From Mesorhabditis belari (taxonomy: Eukaryota; Nematoda; Chromadorea; Rhabditida; Rhabditidae), in the NCBI GenBank assembly GCA_958450365.1, contig CAUEEP010000758.1, positions 943,565 through 1,007,564 of the forward strand: a stretch of 64,000 nt of DNA, read 5' to 3'. Of the stretch, positions 1-11,183 are shown piece by piece. How positions within the stretch are numbered: position 1 is the first letter of the stretch; every line of letters begins with the position of its first letter. The position numbers were made by a program, and so were the translations under genes. A model generated the notes under the pieces. It was not told the origin of the DNA, did no database searches, and saw nothing but the letters and a program-made list of their open reading frames with translations.

Positions 1-12
1 AGCTATGGCGGC
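1..12 (-). tRNA. 5' end of a second tRNA-Ile gene, cut by the window edge
   Basis: The first 12 bases are identical to the last 12 bases of the complete tRNA-Ile gene at 528-600. The flanking sequence just to the right is also related (a stretch rich in GGGGTGTTTG here against GGGGCGTTTG there). This is the 5' end of another copy on the minus strand, lying in the next intron of the PIG-G gene. Only 12 bases are visible, so the identity rests on the match to the intact neighbour. Confidence 0.6.
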
Positions 13-3000
13 ACATTGGTGGGGTGTTTGAAATGGATGAAAAAGGGCGTGGGGGGAAGAGAAAACTCACCGGGTGGAGAACGCAGAGAAATCGGGCCAC
101 TGAGAAAAGAAAAACTCGAGAGAGAGGGCTGTTGAGAGGAAGAAATACCTGCAATTTGTTGGGATTCAATTTGAAGAGCTATTGTATTCGGGAAAGGATA
201 CTGTAGCCAGTAAAGAAATTGGTAATAGGGTCTTAAAACTAACCACAAATCGTGTTCTTCTTCAACCAGACTTGAGGCGAAATTCGAGAAAAAGTGTAGA
301 ATCGAGGTGAGGAAAAGGAAACGGAGTTGATTTTTTGAGTTCCTCGTTTTCGTGAGCACCATTCGAAATAGGAGAATGATTTGCTGAAATTGCTGATTTG
401 CTGATGCTGATTTGCTAGGGGTTTAGATGATAGCGTGGGATAAATCTGAGTGAATCTATCCTCCCGTCCAAGTTTCCATGAATCAAACTTCTGCTAGAGC
501 TGTTGCGTTAAAAATGCAAAAACATTTGCCGCCAGCAGGGGTCGAACCTGCGACCTTGGGCTTATTAGACCCACGCTCTAACCGACTGAGCTATGGCGGC
601 ACGTTGACGGGGGCGTTTGCGAATGGGTGAACAAGTTGACAAGTCACTAATCCTTACAGCGCATATCATTGTTGCACTGATGATGATCGTGATTGGTTGG
701 ATTGGTGAATCGTTTACGATCAAATCGTTTTGCGTTTCCCGGAGAACGGCCATGCATTTTGCTGTGATAGGCTGAGATTTGAAGAGCAAATTTGACTGAT
801 AATTTGAAGCTTACCAAGCTAACCGTTTCGCATTTCTCTTGTTTAGCTTCTAGTAAATCCAGGCAACTTTTTAGATCATCTAGAAATTGGGGTGGTTAAA
901 TTTTTATGTAAATGAAACCTATTTGTTTATCCTGTTTTTCCAAAAGTCGTAGCATTGATCGAGCACTTTTTATCCAAAATTGTGGAAATATCAAAGAAAG
1001 ATCTCTAAAGAATAATGATGAATTGGAAATAGAAAAAGAAATAGAAATAGAAATAGAATAATGAAAAGAATTTCGTTCAGGATTACGGTAGGTTTTCCAC
1101 TTTTTAAGAAGCACTTTACCTAGATTTGATTAAATGCTCAACTGGAGCAGAAAGCGACGCTTTTGAAGGTCGAATCGCTAACGTGTTCGAGATCAAATTC
1201 GCAATGTCCACTTGATCAATTAAAGATAGGTTTTCTTAAAAGATAATTCTATATATTAATTGAATAGTGTTTACCAAAATTAATAGCCAAATTGCTAGCT
1301 TTTTCAGCATCTCTCATCTGTTTACTGTATCGTAAAAAGAGTGGTACATGCGTTTCCAAATGACTCGATCCACCATGTCCTCCAGCTTCTGTCATCCCGT
1401 GATCACCGACAACGAGAATTGCTGACGTGTAAGACTGTAAATCAAAGATATTGCTAATTAAGTACTGCCGTGAATACCGTAAATACGAAATAGAACGTCA
1501 TCTGATTGTACAATCGCGTAGTTTAACTTCTTTTTAGACTCCTTTTTAGAAAATCATTCCTTTCTCAGCCTCTAGATTCCCCTCAACTAATACTTTTGGT
1601 CTCAAAAAATACTAGATTTCAAGCGCTATCATTTGATATCCTGTAGCAAACTGTAGCTTAAAGCAGTGAGGAGAACGAGACGTTCAAAGTTAGACTACTC
1701 GACTGTACCCCGGTCATTATGGGCGGTGGCGGTCTATTACCTTATCCTTTTGCTCAAAATCCTCCAATTTCTCTCCAATTCCTTTCACAATCGAATCCAT
1801 TTCACGCAATTTTTCATCGATTTCTTTTGCGTTTCCACCCAATGAGTGACCTAAATATTGAAATTTGATAGATAAATAGTTGAAAAAGTTAACCAATATG
1901 ATCTAATCCCAAATAGTGCAAGATCAAAATGTCCCAAGTGGGGAAGAATTCATCAGAGAATTCGTGAGCAATCTTTTGCGTCACATTTTCATCCACCTGA
2001 ATTTTGAGAGTTATATTTAGAAAAGATATAGATCTAAGACATGAATCGATCTTTTAAAAAAAAAACAGAAAATTTTTACTTCTGTATAATCTTTGACAAA
2101 AAACGAGACGACTCCCTTGGCACGGTGAAATTCTTCGGAAAACAGAGAAAGCCAGGTGTCGTCTCCGTAAAAAACGATTCTGAAATGTTCGCTCACAAAA
2201 TGATAAGGCTTAGTGCGAAGGCTAGCGGCTAGCGCCTCGCACTAAGTCTATTTGGGCTTGGGCTGAACCCCCATTTTTTGGTTCTCAGCCAGTTAAGGCT
2301 TATTGTTAGGACTCATTTGTGTCAATCCATTCGTCTTTGATTAGCATTGTTGTTCAAAGCTTTTAAAATCAAAATCCAAACGCAACTCACTTCTTCTTCG
2401 CTTCATTCGCTGCTCTCAGCCACGTGTCATCTTTTTCTTCCCTCGATCCACCGAAATTCAAAAGCACCGACGCAAATGAGGGAATTGTTCCCGAAGTTAA
2501 AGCCTGAATAATCTTTTTATGAAACAGAAAACGTTGTTAATCGAATCATGAAGCTTTTCTAATTTTGTTTTCTCAAAAAAACAACAAACCTTAATCCTTG
2601 GCATTGTGACAGTCGGTGTATGAACGCGAACATCGAAAGCATCAGCTTTTCGACTCTCGATTTCGTTTCGCATCCAAGACATTGTATTTCCTGGATATTT
2701 ATCTTACAGAATACTGAGACAGGGATCTGTTTGAGTATTCTGTAATCTTCTGCAAGATAAATATCTAGATTAAAAGCCTAGTCACAGAGCTTACGATATC
2801 TAACGATAGTACTCACTTTTCGTGAGAATTCTCTATATAAGACTTGACTCTTTAAGAAAATCCAGATTATAAGCCTAGTCACAGAACTTACATATCTAAA
2901 AGTTGTACGGGGTGATTTTGCCCAATTCTCTATATAAAAGGGATCTTGAGACATCCTGTATGCAGATAAATATAAGTCTTTTTAAAAGCCTAAAACTTCT

Positions 3001-3627
3001 TGAAAAACGTTGTCCAGGTTTTTTTTGCCCAGTTCTGTATGTTAAAAGGGATTTTGCCAGACGTCCTTTATGCAGTTAAATAAATTATTTTTTTAAATGC
3101 CTAAATATCCAGATTAAAACCTAATCACAGACTTTTTTTCTTGGTTTGCTTGGGTTAAACTCAGTGCCAGAAGGCTTTTAGGTGAAGAAAAGTATTCTGT
3201 AAGATAAATATCCAGATTATAAAGCTAATCACAGAGCTCACGATATCTAACAATAGTACTCACTTTTCGTGAGGATCTTTCTGAGTACTCTGTAAGATAA
3301 ATATCCTGATTATAAGGCTAATCACAGAGCTCACGATATCTAACTAGATAGCTTACGATACGATAGTACTCACTTTTCGTGAGAAAGTCGAGTCGCCACG
3401 CATCAATCACGACAAGAATCAACTTGTTGACAGGCAATTGCTCAGTACCTAAATTGGTACTGTAATTAATAGGAGTTTTTAGCTTACTTACATTTTGTTT
3501 CATTTGCCGATTCATTGAGCTGCTCATTTGTTTGTTTATCAACGGAATCCCACGGGATGAAGCCGTACAAGAAAAAGAGTAATGATAAAATCACCGTCAC
3601 GAAAGCATTACGCATCGATTTTCTCAT
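1..3627 (-). CDS. PIGG: GPI ethanolamine phosphate transferase, PIG-G type (3' end beyond the window)
   Basis: Adds or processes an ethanolamine-phosphate side branch on the GPI anchor in the ER membrane; alkaline-phosphatase superfamily. I read twelve exons, from 3492-3627 (signal/anchor helix, ATG at 3627 directly after an in-frame stop) down to 149-383. Visible family motifs in order: LILVVIDAWRLDF (metal Asp), TPTVTMPRIK (nucleophile Thr; this form is PIG-G rather than PIG-O), FYGDDTW, DYTEV, LHYLGLDHIGH, and GDHGMTEAGGHGGSS (metal Asp/His). Later exons (about 815-876, 658-771, 149-383) encode membrane segments and the conserved LVEEEH motif. Splice phases agree for most exons; the joint between exon 1120-1210 and the exon near 815-876 is uncertain. 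The intron at 2703-3373 is made of repeated splice-edge sequence. The C-terminus lies outside the window. Confidence 0.9.
528..600 (-). tRNA. tRNA-Ile (anticodon AAU)
   Basis: The 73-nt reverse complement folds as a complete cloverleaf: a 7-bp acceptor stem (GCCGCCA with TGGCGGC), a GCTC/GAGC D stem, the anticodon loop CTAATAA with anticodon AAT, and a GCAGG TTCGACC CCTGC T arm. It decodes AUU/AUC via wobble inosine. The gene sits inside the PIG-G intron at 384-657, on the host strand. Its own internal A and B boxes should drive polymerase III transcription. Confidence 0.95.
1600..1738. repeat. Degenerate copy of the TACCGTAAATACTG foldback family
   Basis: This PIG-G intron segment matches, with many changes, the element at 27059-27296. 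Both carry a CAAAAAATA core, a CTGTAGC/TTGTAGC stretch, a 'GACGTTCAAAGTTAGACTAC'-like block and 'GTCATTATGGG' before the end. The termini are eroded. Confidence 0.55.
2703..3373. repeat. PIG-G intron built of repeated splice-site segments
   Basis: The 5' splice-site context of the preceding exon (CTCACGAAAA|GTGAGTAC on the minus strand) recurs near 3260-3280 and 2813-2830. It is followed each time by the same block of about 60 bp (GATATCGTGAGCTCTGTGA, then an AT-rich ATTTATCTTACAG). The TTATCTTACAG blocks are themselves 3' splice-site-like. The intron therefore contains several tandem donor/acceptor pairs. Confidence 0.7.
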
Positions 3628-3971
3628 TCAGAAACTGACGATAAACATTATAAATAAATATATCTCCAGTAAACGATTATATTATCAGATTTTAAAGCCT
3701 TTTTATTTTAATTTTAAGATTTAAGAGATTTAAAATGATTTCCATTACTGAAAATGAAAGAATATAAGTTTATCTAAAGTAGTATTCAAATTGTAATAAA
3801 GTTAAATACTTTTCAGGGTAATGGAAAGCATTTACAGAGCCCTTAAAATCTGGTTATAGCTAGTATTCAACTATCAAGATTGTCGGTTGCGTTTGAAAGT
3901 TATTCATTTTCATTTTTGATAGCTGAATAGTTTTATGGATATACTGTAGCATAAACAGATAATCCGTTCTT

Positions 3972-4277
3972 GGATAGGCTACTTTGCGCCAAATTTTTTT
4001 TGCGCAACTGGGTCATTTGCGCAGGCAGGTTTTCTACTGGGGAACAGCATTCTAGGGGTAGGCTAGTTTCCGCAACTGGGTCGTTTGCGCAACTCACCAT
4101 AACTTTCTTCTAAGTAAGCCAATCTTTATGATTTTGGTGTCATTTTGTTGCACTTATTGAGATCTACAAAATGAAACCAAAATCATAAAGATTGGCTTAC
4201 TTAGAAGAAAGTTATAGCAAGTTGCGCAAATGACCCTGTTGCGCAAAAAAATTTGGCGCAAAGTTGCCCGCTACCCC
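3972..4277. repeat. Foldback element family A, copy 1
   Basis: A long imperfect palindrome. Arms contain TTGCGCAACT and ATCTTTATGATTTTGGT, and the centre is near ATTTTGTTGCACTTATTGAG. The outer part carries an extra block (GGCAGGTTTTCTACTGGGGA and on) that recurs inverted beside copy 4 at 33219-33253. Intergenic, between PIG-G and the secreted-protein gene. No open reading frame; MITE-like. Confidence 0.8.
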
Positions 4278-4528
4278 TCCGTTCTGTCTCAGGAAAGCAT
4301 TACGCATCGATTTTCTGATTCGGGAATTCAAATTCAAATCAATCATTTGAATTTCACTTTACAGGCAAATTTCTTAAAGGGTTAACAGTAAATTAAAGAT
4401 ATAGCTGAATAAATAATAAGAAAAGAAAACAAATCGACACAAAAGACGAACAGAGGAAAGAAAAGCCGGATTTGGTGAGGGCAAAGAGCCGGATTGTCAG
4501 GGAAAAAAAAAGTGCATTTCTATTGATC

Positions 4529-6065
4529 ATGATTCGATTTTTGGCTAATTTACTAATTTTGTTCATTTTTTTGCTAAATTCTGTGAATTCTCAATCTTTC
4601 TTTGATCCATCGAATGCGTATTTGATGAAACAATACATTGATGCGATTACTGCTTATGGACCCGGGCTCGGAGTTTATAGTAAGTACTAGAAAGTGTTCA
4701 GGCAGGCTTTTGGCATATTGTAGCTAGATACAAATACAGCTAGATACTAGAGCAAGATACTAAGATCTTTATAGCATTTTCTAAAAGATTACCCCCAGAA
4801 AAAGTTACCGTAACCCTGCTGGAGAGTTAAGACTTTTAAAAAGACATTTAAAGTACGGTACTTATTATCACACATAAAATTTAGCCCCATATTCTTATGT
4901 GGATATTTCTTATGATAACTTACCGGGCATTGGAAAGGTTTGATTTAAAATTCGTCAATTATAAGAATTGAAATCTTTTAGATTCCATTGTTGGGCAAAG
5001 AGGGTACCGCTTCTCGACTTGGGATTTCCCCGTTTTATCCGCTCAATGGAAACCCTGGAAACCCATTACCACCACTTTACAAGTAACCGTTTTCTAAAAG
5101 ATGTGAAACGTTACCGTAGCCCAGTAGATTCAGGATTTAAATTTGAAAAAGCAACCGGGGTACGGTAGCTTATCCATGCAAATAACGGTTAAGAAAGGTC
5201 CCGTTTACAAGTAGAAATGGTATGCATGCTTGATTCTACTGTAGCTAAAGCTCCTGACTGAGTACGGCAATGATAGCCAAGATCCAGCTGACACTACAGA
5301 GCCCGACCTTTACCCCCGAATATCCCCGAACCGGCTGATGTGGTGGCCGTTCCATTAGATGAAGAGGCTTTACATGGAGAACCGCTGTTTCCACCAGGTA
5401 CCAAAAAGTGGTTAAAGTTTCTAAAATTTAATTCAGAATTGACATTACCCGGTGAGCCTGATGGATTCACGTCAGCCACAAGTGAATCATTAAAAGAATC
5501 GGGAAACGAAATTGAGAAACCGCCAATCAATCCATTTGGGGATATCAAAGTTACGGGATTGGTTCGTGATTTTTTGGAGACTTATCTTGAGTACGTAAAC
5601 TCTGACTTAGACTCATAGATTAACTACCGTAACCGCGGACATTTAATGCCTATTAGGGTAGTCTACAAGTTCTGCATCTGACTCGATACATTACCGTAAC
5701 CCGGGAACAAATGCTTCCGAAAAGCTCTTACGGTAACTTGTCGCACAATTTAGCCCCCCGATGGAGTCGAAGTAAAAGATAATTTGAGAGACGGTGATGT
5801 TACAATCGGAATGAAGAATGATGTCAAAAAGGATATCTCAGGTGGATAACCGCCAAATTTTGGCTAACGAATTTTAGGCGATACCTTATTCTTTGAAGAT
5901 AGTGCTATCGAAAATAATATTGATGCGCAAAATATGAATGAGAAGTTGAAAACTTATGTAAGTTCCGATTTCAAATAGCAAACACATAAAAAATTTCAGA
6001 GGAGCCCCTTTGCTGAAGTAATTCGACGAAAACGGATTAAGAGAATGATCAGACTCATGCACTAA
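4529..6065 (+). CDS. Secreted protein of unknown function, multi-exon
   Basis: I do not recognise the family. Exon 1 starts at ATG 4529 and encodes a clear signal peptide (MIRFLANLLILFIFLLNSV). Further exons lie at about 4982-5076, 5300-5590, 5753-5850, 5878-5957 and 6000-6065, the last ending ...RMIRLMH stop at 6063-6065. The middle is Pro/Gly-rich (for example FYPLNGNPGNPLPPLY); the acidic third exon ends before a short basic tail (RRKRIKRMIRLMH). The exon 1/2 junction is uncertain: the obvious GTAAGT donor gives a frame that does not join exon 3, whereas a weaker upstream donor does. TACCGTAAC-type motifs fill the introns. Probably a nematode-specific secreted or cuticle-associated protein. 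Confidence 0.6.
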
Positions 6066-6211
6066 ATAGCGTGAATTTTCCGATTAGCACATGCAACCCT
6101 CGCCGAGTGGAAAAAATAATTTATTACCCAAAAATTCCGAGATCAAAACATAAAAACAACAAACACTTCAAAAAAGAAAACCTGTACAAGCCTATCAAAT
6201 TCTAAAAAAAA

Positions 6212-7979
6212 TTATCCGCTTTTCTTGTACCAGAATCGGGCTCGGAAATCGTCGCTTCCTGTTACGAAGGCGGGCATTGTGGGAGAGTGGACCAAAACTC
6301 GAGCGGGCGCCGTGTGTCCTGAAATAAATGTTCCTTGCATGTCACTTCAAAGTAAATCTGAAAATCAATTTCAAGACGACCTACCCAATGCAAGTAATCG
6401 TTTTCTGTCCGAATTTCTGGCATCCCACGAGCACAAACTACCGGACTTCTCATCGGGAAAGAGCACTAAAATTTTATAAGTTAAAAAATTTGATAAAACC
6501 AGCTTAAACTAACCAAAGTCTTCATTGTGATTGAAGGTGGCTTGAATAGCAAATTCTTGCCCTCCCGTTGCTCCGGCTCCAGTATACGCAATTAAGCAGC
6601 GATTTGTCGAAAGTTCCCACAATTTCACTATTGAATCCATACCAGCGGTAAGAATATACTAAATTTATTTTATATAACATAAATATAGCTAAAATAGTTT
6701 ACCTTTCCATTACGCGTGAAACGGGCACTACAGATTGCTGCACCATCGTGCGCGCGAGAAAATGTTTCAACACAGCGATTCGATATTCCATCCCAAATCT
6801 AAAACACATTGCTATGTAGGTTTTTGAAAATTTTTTGTTCCATTTACCTTTGCATCCCCATCTTTTGATCCAGTAACATACAATCTAGCGTTTTCCGAAT
6901 AGTTGACCTTAAAAATGAAACTTTGCTATTTGCATAAAACAAAACCCACATCCATAACTGAATCTTTATGTTGATCGCTAGCCAAAGCACTGACGAAGCA
7001 TTGTTGAGTGTTTACGTTGTACAGTCTGACGGTGGCTTGATCTGAATAACAAAAAATATAAACGTATATGAAGATTATTTACCTGTCGAAACTAATAAAT
7101 ATTCGCCGCCCGGGTGAAAAGACATTGCCCGAATTGGTGACACTTCCTAAAAAGTTTTAGTTATTTGTTTAAATCACAAAATTCTTACACATATTGTTTT
7201 CATCGCTCTTTTTACGGCTTGTTTAGAGTAGTCGAAGAGTTTCACGGTCATGTCATTAGCTCCGGAAACGAGAATTTGTTCTCTTGGATGGAAGGCTATC
7301 GCGGTTACTTCCTAAAAAATAGAAAACAAATTATAGGGCAGTAAAATAAAAGCTTACATCAATATGATCATAAAGCGTTCGAATAACGGGGTGTGCTGCA
7401 TCCGGTCCCCCTTCAACACTTTCACCTCGATTCTCGCGAATGACCATCCTTTCAACATCCAAAATCTTTATCGAACAATCAGCCGATCCGGTAGCACAAA
7501 GAGTACCTAAAACGTATAATCAAAAGTTGTTCTAAAATAAAACCCACCATCAGAATTGAAAGCTGCAGATCGACAAGAGGCTTTGTGAGCAGTCAAGTAG
7601 ATAGTCTCATACATGCACGGTTCAGGCGATTCGGGCACGATGTCAGCATCAAATTCCAAATCGAGTCCCGCCGAATTTGCATCAAACTCAAAAACTTTAT
7701 TTTAAAATAAAATTAAGCAAAAAGAACCTGAAGTCCATTTTCTTTGTCCTGTTGTTCAGCCTCGTCGAATTGTTTGGCCATCGAGATGAGTCGGAAGAGT
7801 TTGTCGCACGGAGCCGGCGGATTTGCCGAGCAGCCGATTGTCGAGGCCAAGCTGAGTGCAAGTTGTTGGTGTCCATCGTAGAAGAGTTGGCTAAAAATAT
7901 TAGATAAAAAAATTGGCTAAAAGGCTCACCTGATCACCAATCTATACATGTAATCCCGATCCTTGATATCCGGTCGCAT
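6212..7979 (-). CDS. cpf-1: Cleavage stimulation factor subunit 1 (CstF-50), WD40 protein
   Basis: A subunit of the CstF complex that recognises the downstream GU-rich element during mRNA 3'-end cleavage and polyadenylation in the nucleus. ATG at 7979 follows a TTTTAG acceptor by a few bases, suggesting trans-splicing. The N-terminal dimerisation region reads [18 protein letters not shown], close to animal CstF-50. WD40 repeats follow, including [43 protein letters not shown] and [14 protein letters not shown]. The last exon ends [19 protein letters not shown] then YKKSG and a stop at 6212-6214, matching the family C-terminus. Introns are short. The partner CstF-77 is encoded 4.4 kb away on the other strand. 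Confidence 0.95.
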
Positions 7980-8466
7980 CCTTGAGATCTAAAATTTCAA
8001 GAATGAGACTGTAAAGACAGGAAATGATTACAAAAAAGTTTAAAGTAGCAAAACAATCCAAAAAGTGTCACCATTGTAAAAAGATGGGATTATATAATAG
8101 CATTTACAAGATAAAAGACATTCAGTCAAGACAGTCCTCTAAAGATGAAAACTCCAGTTTGTTGATTGAATATCTTCACAGTTGTTGTCACTTTTCATTC
8201 GAACCAGAAAAAATTTTCCACTTGTTCATTTCGTTCCATGCCAGTCATTCTTTGAATGCACTGATCTAGTGCTTTTCGTTTTATCGAGTACTAACACGAC
8301 TTTAAACGCTCTTTCTTTGTGACCTCGGTGCTTTTTCAATTATCGCGGGACCTTTTTCTACAGTATTCCCCATTTCTTTTCGTTCAACCCCTAATATTTT
8401 CTTCTTAAAATTTGTTGCTTCTAAAAGTTTACTTAAAATTCTAATTTGTTTTTTTTTCCAGGTACA
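7980..8466. other. Divergent intergenic region between CstF-50 and rpl-26
   Basis: About 490 bp separating two divergently transcribed genes, so it should hold both promoters. The end nearest rpl-26 is T-rich, with a TTTTTCCAG-type acceptor (8450-8460) just before the rpl-26 ATG that looks like a trans-splice site. I see no repeat or RNA gene. Confidence 0.5.
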
Positions 8467-9716
8467 ATGAAGCAAAATCCATTCGTGTCGTCAGATTCGG
8501 GCAAGTCGCGAAAGCGCCATTTCAACGCACCATCGCATCTCCGGAGAAAGCTGATGTCATCTCCCCTCACCAAAGACCTCCGCGCAAAACACGGAATCCG
8601 CTCGATCCCAATCAGGTATGTTTTTGTAGCAGCTATTTTCGCATCTTTGGCTGTCTAAAATGTACGAGCATCTTTGGTGACACGTATCCCCGTATTTCGC
8701 GACATTGATGCTTTAGAGGGCGTAGTTGATGCAGCGTAGTTCAATCAACAAAAAAACTAACAGATTAGTGTCAAAAACAAAAAAGACTCGTCTATTTGGA
8801 GATTTTCTAACTACTGTAGGGCCAAAATGAACCGACCGAAGGTCGCTGACAAAGAAGATTTACCCTATCTCCCCGGGTTGCTAGTCCGAATCTGCAGGGC
8901 AGGAGCATACAAATTAGGTTGCAGATCTTTTATGGGGTTTAAGGGGTCTAAGCCAAAAAAGTACCGTGGATTCAGCCCTAGCGTTATGATCCTAGCTATT
9001 GGCGCAATTAGATGTTTAAAATGCCATTGTGTTTTGAAAAGCAAATTTGTCCTTCAATTTGGCTTTAGTCTTCTCGGTAAAAGTTATCGATTTTATCGCC
9101 AAGGGTTGTAACGAATAAAAAGATGTGCAAAATATACCCGGATAATTGTGGAATTGTTGAAAAATAAAATGGTAAAACCTTTTGACAATGATTCTTTTTT
9201 TTTTAGAACAGATGATGAGGTTACCGTGACTCGCGGTCACTACAAAGGAAACTCCGGACGTGTGATGCGAGTGTACCGCAAGAAGTTCGTGATCCACATC
9301 GACAAGATTACCCGAGAGAAGGCCAACGGAACCACTGTTCATATTGGCATCCATCCCTCTAAGGTGAAAATTTGCTTTATATTTCTATGTATTTCGCAGT
9401 GAGAACTTGTGGCAGTACAAGCTAAACTTGAACATTGTATTTAGGGCTTACTTTATGAATTAATAACTTAAATTACTCGTGATTTCTAGTCATTGTTACA
9501 TAATCTGATTTTTTTGTAGGGTTAGTAGTTATTTTAACTAGAACTAAATTTACACGATTCTGTGTTTCTTTAAAAACTAACTTCATTCAGGTTGCCGTCA
9601 CCAAGTTGAAGCTCGATCGAGATCGCAAAGCCCTTATTGAGAGGAAAGCGGCTGGACGTGCACGAGTTACAGGCATCCTCAAAAACAAACACCAAGACGA
9701 CACTATTGAACAATAA
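8467..9716 (+). CDS. rpl-26: 60S ribosomal protein L26 (uL24)
   Basis: A component of the large ribosomal subunit near the exit tunnel. Three exons: 8467-8615, 9207-9363 and 9591-9716, giving 143 aa, close to the human length. Motifs: [20 protein letters not shown] at the N-terminus, the KOW region [13 protein letters not shown], and [16 protein letters not shown]. Splice phases are exact (AG|A between exons 1 and 2). The C-terminus ends DDTIEQ. Intron 1 (591 bp) and intron 2 (227 bp) contain no recognisable gene. The ATG lies 6 bp after a TTTCCAG acceptor, consistent with SL trans-splicing. Confidence 0.97.
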
Positions 9717-10422
9717 TTGTTGCTGTTTTAATTAAATCGTTGATTTTCATTTTCATGAGACGCAATTCAACATCAATGACCATCGCTAAATCGAATCGCA
9801 ACCTACAACTTTTGTTTTGGACACCAAAAACCAAATTACAAATCTACGAGTCACATTTGGTACTTTTGGGGTCGGGGGAGGCCGCATTTTTCATCGAAAG
9901 TGGCTTTGCTAGGGCACTTTTTTACGTAGATCACGAATTTCATAGCGGGAGGTTGGGGAAATGCGTTTCAAACAGGCTTTCGGTGGCCCGAAGTCGCCGC
10001 CTTTAGAGTGTACTTCACTGTGCTTGTATAAGGAGAGCCCATCGAAGGCCTCTGAGCACTTTTTCAACATGCGAAACACTTTCTTGGGGTTAATTGAGTG
10101 TTTAGAACATCAAAATAGAAAAATTAGATCTTAAAAAGCAGAAATCTGAATTTAGAATTTTTCATGGTTTTCACCCATGTGGGTGGCAATTTCGCAAAAT
10201 TCAGAAATGGTTTACGTGGAAAGAAGTGCTCAAATCGCTTCATCGAGCGTTCATCATTTTTGGTTGCTCAACTTTTTGCCCCCTAGAAACCTACAAAACC
10301 GAAGCTTTCCAAATCTGTCAAAAGAATAAATGGGTCTTTTTATTGGTAAAAACTGTAGATTAATTGGTGCACTAGTTATTTCTAAAAGGTTAAACTTGAA
10401 ATAAGATTAAAAAATAGGAAAT

Positions 10423-10620
10423 TCAACCAGCTTGGATAGCTGTCCTTTCGCCGGCTTGTTTCCTTGGGAAAGAGACCAAACCAAACACATTCTCGACGGT
10501 CTGGCTCACCGGTGGACCGTAGATTGTCTGGTGATTGGAGGGATACGGGACGATATATAGTTGATATATAATGCCATTGGGACGATATAACGTTCCTTTA
10601 ATACGGTAGAAAAATCTCAA
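10423..10620 (-). CDS. Possible C-terminal exon of an unknown protein
   Basis: An open stretch that looks coding by composition. It contains GIIYQLYIVPYPSNHQTIYG and then PPVSQTVENVFGLVSFPRKQ, ending AGERTAIQAG with a stop at 10423-10425. Proline, tyrosine and aliphatic content resemble the cytoplasmic tail of a small membrane protein. Possible acceptors lie around 10620-10690. A hydrophobic stretch about 1.3 kb upstream on the same strand (11880-11955, FPINGAVLLFLAVLILNI) could be a membrane-spanning exon of the same gene, but I could not join them. Family not recognised. Confidence 0.35.
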   Translation of the reverse strand: MRFFYRIKGTLYRPNGIIYQLYIVPYPSNHQTIYGPPVSQTVENVFGLVSFPRKQAGERTAIQAG

Positions 10621-10947
10621 AAGTGCATGTTTGTGTGCAAATTGGATAATCAAAATACAACCATGAAAGGAATTTTTGTTTCTATAAATCATGAGGAGTT
10701 TTATCATAACGAAAATCCTTTGCCATTAGCTGCTCACTCTATCATTTTTGAATTCACATCACAAACATGGTATCTTGGCTGAAAGCTCTTTTAGAGTAGC
10801 TCAATAACAAACGAAGTAGATGTGAAAAAAAAGACTCTTTTATTATTGATTCAGCAAATTGTACTATTAAGCGGATGTGCTAGTTGCACAATTGGAGCTT
10901 CTATAAAAATCGTTTATCAATAAGCTTCGAATAAGGTTATGGAATTT

Positions 10948-11183
10948 GGGAGTAGGCTAATTTCCGCCATTTTATTCGCGCAAGAGGGTCATTTGCGCAA
11001 CTTGCTATAACTTTCTTCTAAGTGGGCCAATCTTTATGATTTAGGTTTCATTTTGTAGATCTCAATAAGTGCAATAAAATGAAACCAAAATCATAAAGAT
11101 TGGCCGACTTAGAAGAAAAAGTTATGGCGAGTTGCGCAAACGACCCAGTTGCGCAAAAAAAATTGCGGAAACTAGCCTACCCC
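10948..11183. repeat. Foldback element family A, copy 2
   Basis: A palindrome with ends GGGAGTAGGCTAATTTCCGC and GCGGAAACTAGCCTACCCC. Arms contain TTGCGCAACT and AATCTTTATGATTT; the centre is TAGATCTCAATAAGTGCAA. Nearly all of the length pairs with itself. No coding capacity. Confidence 0.85.

Noticed and set aside
8827..9111. A 94-codon plus-strand frame in rpl-26 intron 1
   Set aside because: Lies wholly inside an intron whose borders are fixed by the conserved L26 protein; composition is not coding-like.
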